This document shows, piece by piece, positions 60,209 to 64,000 of a DNA stretch of 64,000 nt. The translations under genes were made by a program, and so were the position numbers. This DNA comes from Diphasiastrum complanatum (Eukaryota > Streptophyta > Lycopodiopsida > Lycopodiales > Lycopodiaceae). The stretch is taken from the NCBI GenBank assembly GCA_029204225.1, contig CM055095.1, positions 69,280,110 through 69,344,109 on the forward strand, in the 5' to 3' direction. A model generated the notes under the pieces. It saw only the letters and a list, made by a program, of their open reading frames with translations, was not told the origin of the DNA and made no database searches. Position 1 is the first letter of the stretch, and every line of letters starts with the position of its first letter.

Positions 60209-61540
60209 CCACCCCACCTTTATAAAATCTGATGTCCTCATCAGATGTCAGATTAAAGTAAAGGTGTCTCCCAATTAAAATGACTATACATTTAAGCTAC
60301 TAGGCACAGTACTCAATTTACTGGCCACTTTTTATTAACATTGAAGCTGGCACACCACAAGTCGGAGGCTCAGCTCTTTGTACTGAAAAATTACATAACT
60401 TGAAAATATATCTTTGTCTGGGAAAAGCGTAGATTTGATATCGCTTTCGTAAAACCCGAGAACCTTATTAACTGGTGACACAGGCCTTTCTTTGAAAATG
60501 TTCGCCCCTGTCGCTTCTGACTTTCGACTTTGGAACTCCTTTGAGCTCCTGATTTGTCCTTGATGCACTTTGTGTTGAGCTCCCTGAGCTCCAGGTTTGT
60601 TCAGTTCCGCACAGGTATCGAGGCTCCCTGAGCCGAAGGATTTATCGTTTGATTGCCCACTTTATGGTCCACTCCGTGCCTTGTTGCTTCTGCACCTTGA
60701 TTTCTCTCCTTGTCCAAGCCTGATCTTGATACTTTTCCATCTTGGCTCTTTAAGGTAGCAAAGATTGAGTACTCCGCAATGCACCTCTCACTTAGCTTGA
60801 AGTAGCTCTTTGAATCAGCCCAAATGTAACCATTGACCTCGTGGAAAGCCAAAGGGTCGCACCAGTTTGATCCGCATCCGAACTATCTCTTCGCGTTTGT
60901 TTGAAGCACCATGTCCGTCGCGCAAAACTTGACTTTCACAATTCCATCACTGGTTAGTTGTCTCACAGTCAAAACAAGAAGTGTACATCGAGCTTGGCTT
61001 CAAGTAACTCTCTTTGAATCAGAAACATGCACCCAGAGTTTGCACTAATCCGATCTCAACGCGAACTGTCCCTTAGCGTCCGTTCGAAATACCAAGTCTC
61101 TCATGCAAGACTCAACTTTCACAGTTCCTTCATTGATCAGCTGCCTTACACGTAACACAAGCCAGCGTACTCATATGTTTCCTCATCATTGCTGGTCCAG
61201 AGAAAGCCTATAACAAACTTTCCTTTCCACAACAAAAACTTGTCAACTTATTAGGTCCAAAGTTCGCCATTCTCCTCGTGTGAGTATGGCTAGGTCACCT
61301 TGAATTTGCCCCCATTTTGATCAACTTTAATTCAAAATTTGCCCCAAGAGAGAGGTGTGTGTGATAGTTCCCCTCCACTTAATAAATCAGCTGATCGGAC
61401 TTTAGAGTAGAGTTCTTCGGACAAAAAGCCTTTCCAACACTTTGCTTCCCATCGGCTAGGATTATGGCTCGATCCAACTTGTTGCCAATCTCTGAAGAGG
61501 ATCCTAGTCTTTTCCCCTTTGAGGAAAAACCCAACTGATA

Positions 61541-62042
61541 CTGGATATCACCCATGCTCAGTGAGTTTCAGTTCCGAAGGTGGCCGTCCCAAAATGAAGA
61601 CCAACTGCTATAGAAGATCTCCCCTGAAATTGCCCTTTCCAACTTTTGACTTCCTGCTTGCGTCTGGTGGGCGTTGTCGCAAATGAAACTAACCCAAGAA
61701 ACAGGCTAGTCATCCATCCTTTGCAAACATTGAGTCATTTCGTTGTCGTTCACGTGCGAGTACTTGAACTGCAAATCCGCCGCACAGATTCTGGATATCG
61801 CCCATGCTCAGTGAGTTTCAGTTCCGAAGGTGGCCGTCCCAAAATGAAGACCAACTGCTCCATAGAAGATCTCCCCTGAAATGGCCCTTTCCAACTTTTG
61901 ACTTCCTGCTTGCGTCTGGTGGGCGTTGTCGCAAATGAAACTAACCCAAGAAACAGGCTAGCCATCCATCCTTTGCAAACATTGAGTCGTTTCGTTGTCG
62001 TTCACGTGTGAGTACTTGAACTTCAAATCCGCCCCACAGATT
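61541..62042 (-). repeat. 250-bp tandem duplication in F
   Basis: Units 61541-61790 and 61791-62042 begin CTGGATATC(A/G)CCCATGCTCA and are nearly identical along their whole length, with a small indel (CTGCTATAG against CTGCTCCATAG) and a few substitutions. Confidence 0.95.
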
Positions 62043-62321
62043 CTGTAGTCCTCTTTGTTTAATGGTATCAGCCTTCAAAAGAAAAGGTTCCTTCTCGAGC
62101 CATCAGCTCCTTGTATCACAAGCAATCATGCAAACCAGGCAAAGCACGAGTACTAAGACTCACCACGAATACGTACAAGTAAGACACTCAGGCAGGTTTA
62201 CTAACAAGTAACAAAGGCAAGGTCCCCCTTTGAGATGGTCCTGCCAACGGACCTTTGCCTGGCCGCGCCCATACAAATCGATCACAGAATCAGCCCACAT
62301 AGGACACCCCTCCAACTATCC

Positions 62322-62707
62322 GTGCTTTCACCATTAAGCAGCACATTGCCTCAGTCACGCCCCACCACTTTTTGGTCGATAGCCCTTATAGCTAAACGAT
62401 CGGCAGCTATCCCGCACCGGCAGCTAACCACCCGTGCTTTACACCCGAATTCGAGCAGCATCTCTGTATCAATGGTTAACCCGTACAGTTCGAATATGTC
62501 GCCCCGCACCCCACAAGGTACAGACCGTGCTTTCACCTCCCTAGGCAGCACTTTGCCTCATCCGTCCTACGTGCAGACAGCGCCAGGCCCGAACCGCGAG
62601 AACTGACCGTGCTTACACCTCAAGGGCAGCACTTTGACTCATCAAGTCCCCCGTTCTGCCGACCACCCCGACCGTGGACGCACCCGTGCTTACACTGTGG
62701 GCAGCAC
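62322..62707 (-). repeat. Array of short hairpins in the F leader
   Basis: Units of GTGCT-N(12-15)-AGCAC at 62322-62344, 62527-62551, 62609-62632 and 62686-62707, plus an imperfect one at 62434-62461 ending AGCAT. Most share CCGTGCTT-ACACC and GGCAGCACTTTG. They lie in the 5' leader, within 480 bases of the primer site. Confidence 0.75.
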
Positions 62708-62782
62708 CTTGCACAACAGTTGTCTTGATGAACCCCAAACCGTGGCCATTTCCGTGAGATCCGCATAGCTGACCGGCCAGTC

Positions 62783-62795
62783 GGCTCTGATACCA
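62783..62795 (-). promoter_or_regulatory. Primer binding site of F
   Basis: The minus strand reads TGGTATCAGAGCC, two bases after the LTR terminus CTACA. Confidence 0.9.
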
Positions 62796-62797
62796 CA

Positions 62798-64000
62798 TGT
62801 AGCGCAGGGCATCCCAAAGGGAGCCGGGAACCACGACTTAGCTTCCCAGCCTTCAACTCTTGCCATCCAAACCCACTTGACATACAAGCAGCCAACTCGC
62901 CAACAACGATCAGGACTTAACCAACTTAAAGTTCCGAAAACCAACATTGAGATCCAACCTGGCGCCATGCCAGATCGGGGGTCCCGACGTGGGTGACTTC
63001 CCTCCAAGCAAGCCGCCCGACATACATCAAACTTAACCAACTCGAAGCTTCGTTACCAACGAGTAACATCCATTCCAAGCAAGCGGTCTGACTTACATCA
63101 GACTTAACCAACTGAAAGCTTCGTCACGAGCGCTGGAAGCCAACCTGGCGCCACGCCAGACTGGACAGCCATAAACAGGTAACATCCACCAAAGCAAGCC
63201 ATCCAACTCAGCCGACAGGTTAGAGCCCGTTCCCCAAGAGCTTAACCCATTCACGTTCATGCAAGGAACACTCAGAACCACAAGCCGCGACAGATATGGA
63301 AACAACCAGTTCTTGGACCAAATGATCCCGACAGCATACCGCTGGCGCCACGGACCGAATGGTCCCCGACGGCATACCGCTGGCGTCCCGGGATACGACC
63401 CTCAGCTATGTGCCAAGTTAAAAATTTTGAAAGCGGCCTTACAACTGGCGCTTTTACCGAACACTGAAACCCAGAAGGTAATCAGAGTCAGTTTGAGAAA
63501 AATCCCACTTTATTGATAAATCTGAGAAGGTTACATTTCAAGTGTGTGACCGACCCTAGTCTCCGGGGCGCTAGCATGCCAAGGCGAGAGCCATGACAAC
63601 ATTCCAGCAAGGGAGGCTGAGACTTGGTTGGAGCTCGTCCTGAGTCGCAACCCGCACTCCCCTATAGTATTGGTGTGATTCGGCACCCCCCCCTCATACC
63701 AAGCACTCTACCCAAGCTGGTAAAGCACGTTTTTCTCTCTCTAGGATTTTATCTTTCTAGAAAGTCATTTTCTCTCTCTAGATTTTATTGATCCTCAGGC
63801 TTCCTTTAATCATGCCTAGATCGTGTGAGGTGATTGCACATCGATCTGAGCTCTCTGGACTTCGCTAGAACCGATCAAAGATTTTCAGCCATAGGAACTT
63901 GGCGCCGGCTGGATTCTGGTCACAGTGGCGCCGGGAGCGGCGCCGGCGCCGTTGGCGCCGGGAGCAGCAGTGGCGCTGCTGGCGCCGGGGACATAGCTGG
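62798..64000 (-). repeat. 5' LTR of F, cut by the window edge
   Basis: Matches 58963 to about 60165 almost base for base. The GGCGCC cluster reappears at its right end. Confidence 0.92.

Larger units (their letters stand above)
60209..62782 (-). other. F interior, no recognisable gag-pol
   Basis: 2.6 kb with only short ORFs. The longest minus ORF (60601-60852, 83 codons, MAFHEVNGYIWADS start) is not recognised. Much of the interior is duplicated: a 250-bp tandem pair (61541-62042) and an older pair of about 203 bp (near 60796-61200). Confidence 0.7.
58963..64000 (-). mobile_element. Element F, young non-autonomous LTR element (5' LTR cut by window edge)
   Basis: Minus strand: 5' LTR 62798 to beyond 64000, iMet primer site two bases after its CTACA end, a 2.6-kb interior, polypurine tract (AAAGGTGGGGTGGA at 60222-60209), 3' LTR 60208 to 58963. 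LTRs start TGTTGTAAAG and end GCTACA. The two LTR copies differ at only about a dozen positions over 1.2 kb by eye, so the insertion is recent. No gag or pol motif was found in the interior, so it must have moved with enzymes supplied in trans. Only about 40 bases of the 5' LTR should lie off the window. Confidence 0.85.

Noticed and set aside
62235-62606. 123-codon plus-strand ORF
   Set aside because: It is antisense to element F's leader and spans the hairpin array; no recognisable domain.
62322-62707. CRISPR-like array
   Set aside because: The repeats are short, imperfect and unevenly spaced, the surroundings are a plant retroelement leader, and no cas gene exists; a stem-loop array is the better reading.

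Overview
This window looks like a piece of a large, repeat-rich land-plant nuclear genome. The coding matter is almost entirely plant-type LTR retrotransposon: Ty1/Copia with initiator-Met-tRNA primer sites (TGGTATCAGAGC) and one Ty3/Gypsy with a TTTTGGCGCCGTTGC primer site. The only host-gene traces are intron-bearing or decayed plant families (an SDR42E1-like dehydrogenase and an NBS-LRR-type LRR), and a plant telomere motif (CCCTAAA) appears inside one element. The species cannot be named. The unusual non-LTR reverse transcriptase and the many long GA/CT tracts would fit a fern, gymnosperm or other large-genome plant, but that is a weak inference.

Layout, left to right. 1-3793 (minus): 5' half of a Copia element with an open gag-PR-INT frame, long leader, primer site and 655-bp LTR. 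3794-4981 (minus): broken non-LTR reverse transcriptase. 5109-6105: Copia RNase H end plus LTR. 6106-9793: unassigned AT-rich DNA with a CT microsatellite, a G/C-run tract and decayed ~60-bp repeats. 9794-11019: two head-to-tail LTRs. 11020-29531 is a nest. Copia A (11020-12224, resuming 25696-26224) is split by Copia B (12225-25690, target duplication AACAA). B's 5' LTR is broken by a minus-strand LTR-like sequence H (about 12638-20210), which itself holds element E1 (13386-18692, duplication AGAAG). A is cut by a Gypsy-family LTR, C (26225-29531), which holds the small non-autonomous element D (26529-29019, duplication ATTTC).

29532-44371 is the least repeat-dominated part. It has a GC-rich island (32450-32740), a possible small membrane-protein gene (33196-33935), a head-to-head inverted pair of LRR fragments (36102-36371), several strong hairpins, and two exons of an SDR42E1/3-beta-HSD-like gene on the minus strand (39788-40234 and 43537-43806) that appears broken. 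44372-49282 is E2, a second copy of family E (duplication GTTAT). 49283-53870 holds convergent Copia remnants and a near-perfect 28-bp hairpin. 53870-58169 (minus) is a truncated Gypsy element (LTR, gag, zinc knuckles, protease) inserted in a Copia gag remnant (58170-58604). 58963-64000 (minus) is a young non-autonomous LTR element, F, with nearly identical 1.25-kb LTRs, an internal region made partly of tandem duplications, and an array of small hairpins in its leader.

No gene set here works as a pathway. The biology is the history and parasitism of retroelements: non-autonomous families (D, E, F) retain cis-acting signals (LTR, primer site, polypurine tract) and would depend on proteins from autonomous Copia elements. 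No tRNA, rRNA or CRISPR array was seen.
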